Assembly (NCBI RefSeq): GCF_963576675.1
Contig: NC_088913.1
Coordinates: 84,939,001 to 85,003,000 of the forward strand
DNA length: 64,000 nt
Direction: 5' to 3'
Source of the DNA: Euphorbia lathyris
Taxonomy: Eukaryota; Streptophyta; Magnoliopsida; Malpighiales; Euphorbiaceae
The position numbers and the translations under genes were made by a program. Below are positions 37,301 to 49,107 of the stretch, piece after piece. The notes beneath the pieces were generated by a model, which was not told the DNA's origin, did not search any database, and saw only the letters and a program-made list of their open reading frames with translations. Every line of letters starts with the position of its first letter. Within the stretch, counting starts at the first letter, position 1.

Positions 37301-39113
37301 TTATCCAACTCATGATTTAGAAATGGCAGCAGTGATCTTTGCCCTAAAGATATGGAGACATTACTTGTATGGGGAGACATGTGAGATTTTCACTGACCAT
37401 AAAAGTCTCAAATACATCTTTGATCAGCGTGATTTGAATTTGAGGCAGAGAAGATGGGTGGAGTATCTCAAGGATTATGATTGCACAATTCAATACCATC
37501 CAGGGAAAGCAAACGTTGTAGCAGATGCTTTAAGTAGGAAATCTCTAGGTAGCTTAGCTCATCTTTCCGTAGTGAGGAGACCTTTAATTAGTGACATTCA
37601 TGAATTGATTGATCAAGTGGTAAAAATTGAGGCAACTTCTGAAGCGTTAGTAGCTCATTTTCGTGTTAGACCTATTCTATTAGATAGAATCAAGGTAGCC
37701 CAACAAGAAGATCCTCAATTGTGTAAAGTTAGGGATGGTGTTTGTCAGGGTAAGGTTCAGGAATTCGTGATTGGTGATGATGGAGTTCTTCGTTATGGGA
37801 CTAGACTGTGTGTTCCTGATGTTGATGATTTAAAAAGGGAAATTTTGGAGGAAGCACACTGTTCAGCTTATACAGTTCATCCTGGTTCCACTAAGATGTA
37901 TAGAGATTTAAGGGAGTTATACTGGTGGAGTGGAATAAAGAGAGATGTTGCAGACTTTGTTGCTAAATGCCTTACTTGTCAACAAGTCAAGGCAGAACAT
38001 CAGAGACCGTCTGGGTTGCTCCAACCACTACCCATTCCTGAGTGGAAGTGGGAGAATATTGCTATGGACTTCGTGGTAGGATTGCCTCGCACTAGAGGAG
38101 GGTACGATTCCATTTGGGTGATAGTCGACCGTTTAACTAAGTCTGCTCATTTTCTTCATGTGAAGATAACTTATGATTTCTCTAAGCTTGCTCAGTTATA
38201 CATTGATGAGATTGTTAGACTTCATGGAGTCCCAGTCTCTATTGTGTCGGATCGTGGTGCTCAATTCACTTCTCGATTCTGGAAGAAATTTCAAGAAGCA
38301 CTTGGTACAAAACTTCAGTTTGGCACCGCTTTTCATCCTCAGACGGACGGTCAGTCAGAGAGGACTATTCAGACTTTATAGGATATGCTTCGAGCTTGTA
38401 TTTTTGATTTTGGCCAAAATTGGGATCATCATTTGCCTTTGGTAGTGTTTGCTTATAACAACAGCTATCAAGCTAGCATAGAGATGGCACCTTATGAAGC
38501 TTTGTATGGTCGTAAGTGTCGGTCGCCGATTTGTTGGGATGAGGTTGGAGAAAGGAGACTCACTAGACCCGAGTTGATACAGTTGACTTCAGACAAAGTT
38601 CGTATTATCCGTGAGAGACTCTTGACAGCTCAAAGTAGGCAAAAGAGTTATGTTGATCCGAGGCGCAAGAATGTAGAATCTCAGATCGGTGATCATGTGT
38701 TTCTGAAGGTCTCTCCGATGAAAGGAATCATGCGTTTTGGCAAGAAAGGAAAATTAAGTCCGTGTTATGTAGGCCCGTTTGAGATTCTAGAAAGGATTGG
38801 TGCAGTTGCATATCGATTAGCTCTCCCACCTGATTTCTCTAAGGTTCATCCGGTATTCCATATATCGATGCTTAGGAAATACATTCATGATGCTTCCCAT
38901 GTCTTGCAACCTCAAACTATACAAGTTAGAGATGATCTGACCTATGAAGAGCAACCCATTGGCATTTTAGACAACCAAGTTCGGAAGCTGCGTTCTAAAG
39001 AAATTCCTTTAGTTAAAGTTCTTTGGCAAAATCACTCAAGTAGTGAGGCCACTTGGGAGACTGAATCCGAGATGCGAGTTAGATACCCTCATTTATTCAA
39101 TATGTCAGGTTAG
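34329..39113 (+). pseudogene. Gypsy gag-pol, single frame with four stops, copy b
   Basis: One reading frame of 1594 codons from MPPKGRKRG to FNMSG. In order: gag with retrotransposon-gag fold (about 34683-35200), CCHC knuckle CFGCGQVGHRRKDC, aspartic protease ([10 protein letters not shown]), RT ([11 protein letters not shown]), RNase H, integrase (zinc finger, DDE) and a chromodomain-like end. Only four stops break it: TAG 34494, TGA 34632, TGA 35652 and TAG 38379, most explicable as C-to-T changes. The first three are shared with copy c. The clade is most like Tekay/Del from the C-terminus, which is inference. Confidence 0.92.
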
Positions 39114-39147
39114 TGTCCTTATAATCTAACACAATAATCTCGAAAAT

Positions 39148-40177
39148 AGCACCAATATAGGCTTAACGTTTACAACATAATATCAATTTAGGCTTAACGT
39201 TTATAATATAGCATCAATTTAGGCCTCATGTACAAAATAGCACCAATATAGGTCTAACGTTTACAAAATTAAGTCAAAATTTACGTAAATTACGTCTAAA
39301 AATAGAAGATTTAAGTAACTTTCAAAGATTTTACGCAAAACTAAATTCTTCACAAAGTTAATATTTTTTATAAAAATATAGCTTTACGTAAATTAAGTCT
39401 AACTTTACGTAAATTATGTCTAAGAATACAAAATTTACGTAAAGTTGAAAGGTTTTACGTAAAACTCAATTTTTTTGGAAGTTACTGATTTTTTTTTCTA
39501 AAATTACAAATTTACATAAATTATGTATAAAAATATAAGATTTACGTAAAATTCAAAAGTTTTATGTAAAACTAGATTTTTCGCAAAATTAAAATAAAAC
39601 TTTACTTAAATTAAGTCAAATTTTACGTAAATTATGTCTAAAAATAGAAGATTTGCATAAAGATCAAAAGTTTTATGTAAAACTCAATTTTTTCGCAATG
39701 TTAATGATTAAAAAAAAATACAATTTTAAATAAATTAAGTTAAACTTTACGTTAATTTTGTCTAAAAATAAAAATTTTATGTAAAGTTTAAAGGTTTTAC
39801 GTAAATTTGATTTTTTACAAAATTACTAATTTGTATTTAAAAAATAGAACTTTATGTAAATTAAATTTAATTTTATATAAAAAAAGTTATCAAGATTGAG
39901 AAACAAGAAATTCAGGGAGATTAGAAGAAAAAAAATGTTATAAAATGGTGATTAGAAAAATATAATAATGAAGGAGAGTAAGGTTGAAAGAATTTCCAGA
40001 AAAAATAAAAAGTATAGCAGGTGTTAATTAGAAATCAATCTCTAACAAGGAGTTTAAGTAGCCGGTAAAATGAATTTAATAATTTAATGATGAGATTCTA
40101 ATATTTTTGAGATCAAACGGTGTAAAACACAAAGTAACTTTACTTTGTTTTGTGACCAAGTAACAGTTGCCAACACC
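39148..40177. repeat. Right arm of satellite-bearing element, array copy c
   Basis: Third copy of the arm, almost identical to copy b. It ends in CAACACC followed by TCCACACA at 40178-40185. Confidence 0.85.
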
Positions 40178-40978
40178 TCCACACATATATAAGAAAGGTT
40201 CCAAACAACTGAACCATTTGTTCAACAAATAATCACTTACACAATTTAATCAGTACAATCAACAACCTCATCGCCTTGATCTTGATTTATACAAACTAAA
40301 GCACCAGCCCCACAAACTATATCAGCAGCCCTACAAACAAGAAAAAACATTAATTAATCCACAAATATTAATTGAGTTGTTCCAAAACAAAAAACAGGAA
40401 TTATTCAAACATAATAAATTACATTTGAGATGAAACAGCTTCATCAGATAAGGACTGGCTTAACAACTCAAATTGAGGAGCAGAATTCATCTTTATTTTC
40501 AACCTCAGTCCTTCAGATGACTCTACTTTCCCTCTAACTTTCTTCACTACTCCTCTCTTCTTCTTCTTCTTCTTCTTCTTCTTCTTCTTCTTCTCATTCT
40601 CTGCTCCTCCCCTCTCTTTTTCAAAACCTTCAACTCTCTTTCTCTGTACCTGCTTGTTGTATTCTTCATTAACAACATTATATTCTTCCCAAAAACCAGG
40701 AAGATTAAAAAAATCATTATCCTCATCAGATTCTTTAAATAATTTTCCCGAATGCTGACTTGCTAGCATTCGCTCGGAACGCTGGCTCATCCTCTCTTCC
40801 TTGCTGACTCTGTACTTCGTAAAAATGTTCTCAACAAATGTATTCATTCGTACAGGTAAGTCATTCTCCTCAAACATATTTTCTGCTTCATCCACCAACA
40901 TAAACATCTCAGTTACAATATTAGATAATTACTTAGCCACTGATTTAAACCTGCCCGTGAATTCCTGCATTTATAAAA
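40178..40978 (-). pseudogene. Ulp1 coiled-coil exon, array copy c
   Basis: Third array copy with a 39-nt (CTT)n tract at 40556-40594. It shares the derived AATATTAGATAATTAC change with copy a but otherwise resembles copy b. It stops at about 40978, where roughly 700 bp (basic exon and CACTA terminus in copy b) are missing. Confidence 0.75.
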
Positions 40979-41741
40979 TTTAAAAAAATGATATTATTTG
41001 TTAAATATCAACATTTGGATTGAAGGGAGCTAATTATATCTACAAAGACTTTCTACACAACATAGTTAACATTCTCGAGTTAATTGTAAATAAAAAAAGA
41101 AAAACCAAAATAACCACAAAATAGGAAATATGAACATAGGTAATAGATGAAGTATGGAATAGATGTGGCTGTTTTCCATTAAGAGCATGGAAAACAATTC
41201 AGATGAGAAGCTTATAACAGTTACAAAACTGAAAATAGAACTTCGCACGAAATTTGATAATATAATTAATCCATAGAAATTTCAACATCTTTCCTCATGA
41301 TTACCAAGCTAGGTCATATAATCCCAAAAATTTGATTACTAGTGAATCTTATTGATTCACAATTATCAGCTACTATGAATTTTTCCATCAAAATGAAGAC
41401 AAAAAACCCAATACCGTCTGTAGTTCAGATCTACAGCATACCCCAAAGGGAAAAGTCAACACATTATGATATTTAGCTCCAGCAAAACCTTAATTCGAAA
41501 AAAAAGAATTGCTCTCAAACTTATTTCGGGAAAAAGGAAAGAAACAACTTACTGCATAATAGAGAGCAATAATTACCATGTTGTTATGGTCTGAGCAAGC
41601 CTCCCTTCTTCAAGCTCAAAGTCGTCCATCTCTCTCCCACCTCCAAAACCTGATGCTGGATCCTTTCTCGCATCTCTCCTCCTCAAAGAAATCACGAAAC
41701 AAAAATAATAATAGCCATATCATCAACTTCCATTAAAATAG
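40979..41741. mobile_element. CACTA internal fragment, array copy c
   Basis: Matches 31265-32030 of copy b but lacks the CACTACAAG terminus and subterminal repeats. It contains the captured exon at 41577-41681 on the minus strand. The left edge is a deletion junction in TTTAAAAAAATG with a few bases of shared sequence. Confidence 0.75.
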
Positions 41742-43846
41742 TGTAATAACCCTATTTTGAGAAAATTATATATTTAATTTAATTATTTTTATCATATTAA
41801 AAATACTAAATTTTATGTTTTACAGCTAAGGGGTTTACTTTTACCAAATAAACCCTTGCTAAAAGGCAAAGTGAAAAAAAAGGGTTTCTTCTTCTAATTG
41901 TTTCAAACAGCCGCCAATGGCTTTCTTCAAGGTTCTCTAAAACTGCTCTATCAAATTTGGAACCATCAAACTTTTATAATAATTTCCTCTTCTCAAGGTT
42001 GTTCCATCATTGTCAGGTAACTTTATATATATATTTTTATAAAAAAAACTTGTTCTCTGCCTTTCCAAATCGTAGTCCTATTCGAATTCATTGTGTTTTA
42101 CAAATAAAATATACTATTGTTAATTTCATATTGGAAAAGTGAGCATAGCACAATCTATTGATTTAACTTTCTCTGGAACTTCATTTTTTTTTGTCCATGA
42201 TTTCAATTGCCAATTTATTATTATATAATAGTACAACTTACCTTCCTCTGGAACTTCATTTTTTTGTCCATGAATTGATAAGACTATCCCATCCTATCTA
42301 CCTACCTTTCTACCTTTGCTATTATAATATATTATTATATAATAAAAACTTTTCCAAACCTTTGACCCATTTAATCTCTTTTTTTTACATGGAAATAAAA
42401 GCTTTGGATTAAGGCACAGTAAATCCGTTTTCTCTTTTTTTTTTCTTTCCACAAACAAAGGTTTAATAATTTTAGCAATATCTTCACATAAGTAGTTTTA
42501 AAAATGGTTTAGTTTAATTGATTTCTGAAGGTTTATTGCTTGCTCCCCTAATATATTAATTGTCCCCATTAGTTTAGATATGATTAAGCTTAGTTAATTC
42601 ATTTTTCCCTTTTATTGAACCAATAGGAAATTCTGATATCCCTTCAGTTGATTGAGAGATGAGCTTTTCGGTGCTTGCTTCCGTTTAAATTCCAGGTGAG
42701 TGGTAATTATAGTACATGATCCTATTTGATTGAAATATTAGATTGAAAAACTGTTTATCAAAAATTAGCGTTTGACAATATATTTTCGTTCCTAAAAACG
42801 TATAGCTTAAACCTTGTGTTTACTAAATATCCTTAGTATTAGAGCGTATATTCTGGAACAGGCCTTTATATTGATTTGTTTTATTATCAGATACAATGGA
42901 TTTATTAAAAATTTGATTTGATATGATTTGTAGTTTCTGATACGCGATTTATCGCAGTTATTACCTTTGTTTAGAAATCTGATAATTCGTTCAATCAGTT
43001 ATGATTTTCTAAATTATATATGTATACTATATGTTTTCAAACTGGTACAAGTGCTCAGTATATCTGTATCTGTTATCTGGCCTCTCACCGATCTTCATAA
43101 CATTAGGTCCTTGCATTTGTCTTTGAGTCAGGTGTCAGTTGTCAGTTTGTCGTCAGTTGTGTCATCATTAGAAACATGCATAAGATCGGTGAAGGCGATT
43201 GTCTGTTATCTGTATCTGTTATTGGTAGCGCTTACCATTTTTCTGGCCCTGGTGGTGTGCAGTATCACCACTCTGTTACATTGTACCATGTGTTTTAAAG
43301 CTTTTGTCTTATTTCCTGATTATACTAATATTTGCTATTTTGAAAGGTTTCAGAGTTATGTTTGACAATTGATTGTCAGCATTTGAAATTGATTATCTTA
43401 TATTGCCCCTTTAGTTTAACTGATTTTGAAATACTATATTTTGAACTATATTCGTCATGATTTAAAAGTATCAGCTTGCCTGCCTGTTCCCTTTCTGTTG
43501 TGTGCTGTAGCTACTACTCACTGAGGTTTTCGCTCGTATAGACAAAAATCTCATACCACGTTGAATCTTTCTTTTTCAGATTAAGGTCCCTGTTCGTAAG
43601 GTAACCCTTGGATTGATGTTGAAGGAGATTGCCTAATAAATTAGCTTTATATTATCTTTGGAGAATTTTGATGATTGAGGTTTAGACTTGCACATTTGAT
43701 TCTTTTAAGGTTTATTCATGTAATTGAGACGAGTTTGATATTCTGTTAGTAAATTTTGGAATTTCTATTAGTTCAGAATTAAGGCTAGCATAGATTAAAG
43801 TTAATTTAATTTATGTACCGGTCATGGCCTGGGTTGGGTCGTGACA
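41742..43846 (+). repeat. Gypsy 5' LTR, array copy c
   Basis: 2105 bp, same ends as the copy b LTR. The main difference is a deletion of about 26 bp near 41957 with TTT at both edges, plus scattered substitutions. The primer-binding site TGGTATCAGAGC is at 43851-43862. Confidence 0.88.
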
Positions 43847-44011
43847 AAGGTGGTATCAGAGCCTAGGTTTAGGTTCTTATAGACTTACTGTGTAGGATTC
43901 ACGTGTTCTGTTCGTATCCCTTATCTTGCATATCTATCTGGGTCTTCTTATTTACTCATTTCAATACCTCATTTGCTAAAGTGTCTAACTCTGCTGCATG
44001 GATAGGTAATC

Positions 44012-47000
44012 ATGCCTCCTAAAGGAAGAAAAAGAGGCAAGAATACGGTTAATGTTAGTACTAGGAGTAGGGTGACCGTTGAGAATTCATCCCAACTTGA
44101 TGGGGGAGCTTCACACCCTATTGGAGGACCAGCTCCAGCATCTGAACCAATTTTGCAACCAGTTGGAGGGTCATCTTAGCCGACGCGTACAGCTTCAACC
44201 TCTCAGCCTACTTAAATATCTAACACTGATTTGGCTGCTGGATTGCAAGGGGTCTTTCAAGCAGTTGAAAGGCTAACAAATGTGGTAGGTGAAAACAGAC
44301 AACCAAGAACTACATGATCTGCTATACCTAATGATAGAGCTTAATTACAGGATCTCAGTGACTTCTTGAGGTTACAACCTCCAAAGTTTTCTGGTGAGGA
44401 TTCTGTAACAGATCCTATGGATTTTCTAGATGCTATGGACAGATGTTATGAGGTCTTGGGATGCACCAGTGCTAGGATGGTATTGTTAGCAGGGAATCAG
44501 TTACAAGGAGTGGCGCGTAGTTGATATCTTTCCAAGAGAGGGAATGGACTTGATAACGCTTTCCTTTGGCCACAGTTCCGTGATTCTTTCTTAGAGAGGT
44601 TCCTTCCTCCCAGTGTTAAGGAAGCTAAAGCTTTAGAGTTTGAAGTGTTGAACCAGGGTGGTATGACTGTGAGTGAATATGAAATGAAATTCACTCGACT
44701 TGCTCGTTTCGGTGAGCATCTTATTCCAACTAAGGAGAGGAAGGCAATGAGGTTTGAGAGGGGACTTCGGGATAGACTGTTAGACCGAATTGCTCCTTTA
44801 CGATTGTCTAGCTTTGAGGAAGTGGTGGATCGATCCATGCAGATGGAGATGTTTGATGATCAGCGTAGGGCTCGTGATCAGAACAAACGTGCTCGATATG
44901 ACAGCCAGAGTGGTCAGCATAGTAGGGGAAGTAACTATTCAGTATCTCATGGGTCCCATTCCTTACCTGGTCAAGGAGGGCAATACTCCAAGAATAATCA
45001 GAGATATGGTCAGAGAGCTCAGCCCACTGGTACTCAGAATAGTCAAAGTTCCTCTAGATCGTCATTCCCTACTTGTCAGCTTTGCGGTAAATTCCATGGT
45101 AACTCTCCATGCCATCGAGCAACTGGGGCTTGTTTTGGTTGTGGTCAGGTGGGACATAGAAGAAAAGATTGCCCAAGCAGTAACACAACACTAGCTGTGG
45201 GTCAGGATACAGTTTCTACTCCTTTTGTTGGTACTCAGCCCTCTTCTCAGTATGGTGGTAGAGGCCAGAGTTCAGGAGGTCGAGGGCAGGGTGGTCGAGG
45301 TCCCAACTCAGCTCCTAATCATGCAACAGCAGGTTGAGGTCAGTCTAGAGCCTTTGCTCTGACACAACAGGATGCTCAGGCATCTAATGCAGTGGTGACA
45401 GGTACCATTTCTGTATGTTCATTTGATGCTAGAGTTTTGATTGATCCTGGTGCTACACATTCCTTTGTTTCTCCTTATTTTTCTATGAAATTTGGTGTAC
45501 CACCCACTATGTTAGATTGTCCTTTATCTGTGGCAACACCTATAGGAGATGTCCTTGACATAAATCTAGCTTTTAAGAATTGCTTAGTAAAAGTAGGGGA
45601 AAGGGAACTCTTAGCTGATCTTGTATTACTTGAAATGTTAGATTTTGATGTGCTTTTGGGAATGGATTGGTTAGCCTCATATCATGCCTCTTTAAACTGT
45701 TATAGCAAGTTAGTAACCTTTAAAATTCCTAGGGAGATAGAATTCCAATTTCAAGGAGATCGTAGCATGGCTCCTCATAGTCTTATTTCTGCTATTGCTG
45801 CAAGAAGATTGTTGTATAAGAACTGTGAAGGGTTTCTAGCTTATGTTAAGGATGCTCAAACAAAAGGTGTTGATTTGGAGAATGTTGATGTGGTGAATGA
45901 GTTTGCTGATGTTTTTCCTGAAGATTTGGCAGGTTTGCCACCTGAGAGAGTAATCGATTTCTATGTTGACTTAGCACCCGAAACAAGACCCATATCTATG
46001 CCTCCTTACCGAATGGCTCCCGCTGAACTAAAGGAGTTGAAGGAACAACTGCAAGACTTGCTTGACAAAGGGTTCATCCGCCCTAGTGTCTCTCCTTGGG
46101 GTGCTCCTGTGTTGTTTATGAAGAAGAAGGATGGATCAATGAGGTTGTGCAATGATTATCGACAGTTGAACAAGGTCACAATACGTAACAAATACCCTCT
46201 TCCTCGAATCGATGATCTATTTGATCAGCTCCAGGGTGCAAAGTACTTCTCTAAGATCGATCTGAGGTCCGGCTATCATCAGTTGAGGGTTAAAAATGTT
46301 GACATACCTAAGACAGCTTTCAGGACTAGGTATGGTCACTATGAATTTCTGGTGATGCCTTTTGGTCTCACTAATGCTCCTACAACTTTTATGGATCTAA
46401 TGAATAAGGTGTTTAAGCCCTTCCTTGATCGTTTTGTGATAGTATTCATAGATGACATTATGGTGTATTCTAAAAGTAAAGAAGAACATGAGCAGCATCT
46501 GAGGCTTGTTCTTCAGACCCTAAGAGAGAACCAGTTGTATGCCAAATTCTCAAAATGTGAATTCTGGTTGGATAGTGTCGCATTTTTAGGGCATGTGGTA
46601 TCCAAAGATGGGGTGAGCGTTGATCCGAAGAAGGTTGATGTTATTCTTCATTGGCCAAGGCCTAGTTCAGTGTCGGAGATTCGGAGTTTTCTTGGGTTAG
46701 CGGGTTACTATCGACGTTTTACGCAAGACTTTTCTCGAATAGCTTCTCCTTTAACCAAGTTAACCCAGAAGAATGTGAAGTTTCAGTGGTCAGAAGCGTG
46801 TGAGAAGAGCTTTGAAGAATTGAAAGTTCGTTTAACTTCAGCACCAGTGTTAGCTCTTCCATCTGGATCGGGGGGCTACACAGTGTTTGTGATGCTTCAA
46901 GGGTTGGTCTGGGTTGTGTATTGATGCAACATGGTCATGTGATTGCATATGCTTCTCGCCAATTAAAGCAGCACGAAAAGAATTATCCAACTCATGATTT

Positions 47001-48288
47001 AGAAATGGCAGCAGTGATCTTTGCCCTAAAGATATGGAGACATTACTTGTATGGGGAGACATGTGAGATTTTCACTGACCATAAAAGTCTCAAATACATC
47101 TTTTATCAGCGTGATTTGAATTTGAGGCAGAGAAGATGGGTGGAGTATCTCAAGGATTATGATTGCACAATTCAATACCATCCAGGGAAAGCAAACGTTG
47201 TAGCAGATGCTTTAAGTAGGAAATCTCTAGGTAGCTTAGCTCATCTTTCCGTAGTGAGGAGACCTTTAATTAGTGACATTCATGAATTGATTGATCAAGG
47301 AGTAAAAATTGAGGCAACTTCTGAAGCGTTAGTAGCTCATTTTCGTGTTAGACCTATTCTATTAGATAGAATCAAGGTAGCCCAACAAGAAGATCCTCAA
47401 TTGTGTAAAGTTAGGGATGGTGTTTGTCAGGGTAAGGTTCAGGAATTCGTGATTGGTGATGATGGAGTTCTTCGTTATGGGACTAGACTGTGTGTTCCTG
47501 ATGTTGATGATTTAAAAAGGGAAATTTTGGAGGAAGCACACTGTTCAGCTTATACAGTTCATCCTGGTTCCACTAAGATGTATAGAGATTTAAGGGAGTT
47601 ATACTGGTGGAGTGGAATAAAGAGAGATGTTGCAGACTTTGTTGCTAAATGCCTTACTTGTCAACAAGTCAAGGCAGAACATCAGAGACCGTCTGGGTTG
47701 CTCCAACCACTACCCATTCCTGAGTGGAAGTGGGAGAATATTGCTATGGACTTCGTGGTAGGATTGCCTCGCACTAGAGGAGGGTACGATTCCATTTGGG
47801 TGATAGTCGACCGTTTAACTAAGTCTGCTCATTTTCTTCATGTGAAGATAACTTATGATTTCTCTAAGCTTGCTCAGTTATACATTGATGAGATTGTTAG
47901 ACTTCATGGAGTCCCAGTCTCTATTGTGTCGGATCGTGGTGCTCAATTCACTTCTCGATTCTGGAAGAAATTTCAAGAAGCACTTGGTACAAAACTTCAG
48001 TTTAGCACCGCTTTTCATCCTCAGACGGACGGTCAGTCAGAGAGGACTATTCAGACTTTAAAGGATATGCTTCGAGCTTGTATTTTTTATTTTGGCCAAA
48101 ATTGGGATCATCATTTGCCTTTGGTAGTGTTTGCTTATAACAACAGCTATCAAGCTACCATAGAGATGGCACCTTATGAAGCTTTGTATGGTCGTAAGTG
48201 TCGGTCGCCGATTTGTTGGGATGAGGTTGGAGAAAGGAGACTCACTAGACCCGAGTTGATACAGTTGACTTCAGACAAAGTTCGTATT
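44012..48288 (+). pseudogene. Gypsy gag-pol, 3'-truncated, array copy c
   Basis: Homologous to 34329-38600. It shares the first three stops of copy b and adds more: TAA at 44211 region, TAA at 44342 region, TGA near 44522, and a one-base deletion at about 46885 in a T-run inside RNase H. Most extra stops are C-to-T or G-to-A changes. The frame ends at 48288 after FRI-type integrase sequence SDKVRIV, where unrelated AT-rich repeats begin, so the integrase C-terminus and 3' LTR are missing. Confidence 0.9.
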
Positions 48289-49107
48289 GTTTAAGGAAAC
48301 CGGATTTTTTGTTTTTTATTTCCTTTCCTACCAAAAAAAAATTAATATAAACTCTAAATTGTTTAAGGAAACCCATTAATACTAACCATAATTGTACTTA
48401 TAAACTCTAATAATGTTATGAAAATGTATATAGCTTTGTTAAGAGTTTAGTAATTAATTTATACAATATTGTTAAATGTAATGTATTTATTAATATAAAC
48501 TGTAAATTATTCGGAGATCTCTTAATATTTTTAGAATTATGCTTATAAACTCTAATAATTTTATAAATGTACATAGCTTTGTTAAGAATTTAATAGTTAA
48601 ATTAAACAATATTGTTAAATGTAATTATTATATAAACCTTAACTTGTTAGAAAATCTCTTGTATTTTTTAGAATTATTGTTATAAACTCTAAAAATGTAT
48701 ATAGCTATGTTAGAAAAAAATTAGAATTATTTTTATAAACTGTAATAATGCTTACTTATAAGTTTTTTAGAATTATTCTTATAAACACTAACTTGTTAGG
48801 AAATTCTCTTAAATTAGAAACCTAAATATATTTGTATGTATTATTAATGAGATTTTTATGTATATACTTATATAATGAGAATTTGATGGTATAATTTTAA
48901 AATTGATGTGGATTGTGATTTATTGTTAATATTATTTTTAATTTTTGCCTATAAACTCTAATAATAGTATATAAATGTTAGTTAAACAAAATTATAGTAA
49001 CTAATATTTTAAAATTGTATAAAAATATGAGAAATTGGTATACGTAAAGTTATTGATATTTTATGCTTTATATATATATATAATGAGAATTTTATACTAT
49101 AATTTAT
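48289..49107. repeat. AT-rich degenerate tandem repeats
   Basis: Starts at the Gypsy break with GTTTAAGGAAACC, which recurs at 48361. It then has about three to five degenerate units of 130-150 bp built on TATAAACTCTAATAAT, TATATAGCTTTGTTAAGA and ACAATATTGTTAAATGTAA. No coding potential. Confidence 0.7.

Larger units (their letters stand above)
32031..39147 (+). mobile_element. Ty3/Gypsy chromovirus, 3' LTR missing, array copy b
   Basis: Has a 5' LTR, primer-binding site and full-length gag-pol, but runs out about 35 bp after the pol stop directly into the satellite-element arm. No polypurine tract or 3' LTR is visible. The same 3' junction is present in copy a. Confidence 0.88.

Noticed and set aside
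32026..39150. A target-site duplication for Gypsy copy b
   Set aside because: The left flank is AATAG, but the 3' LTR is missing, so there is no partner flank to compare.
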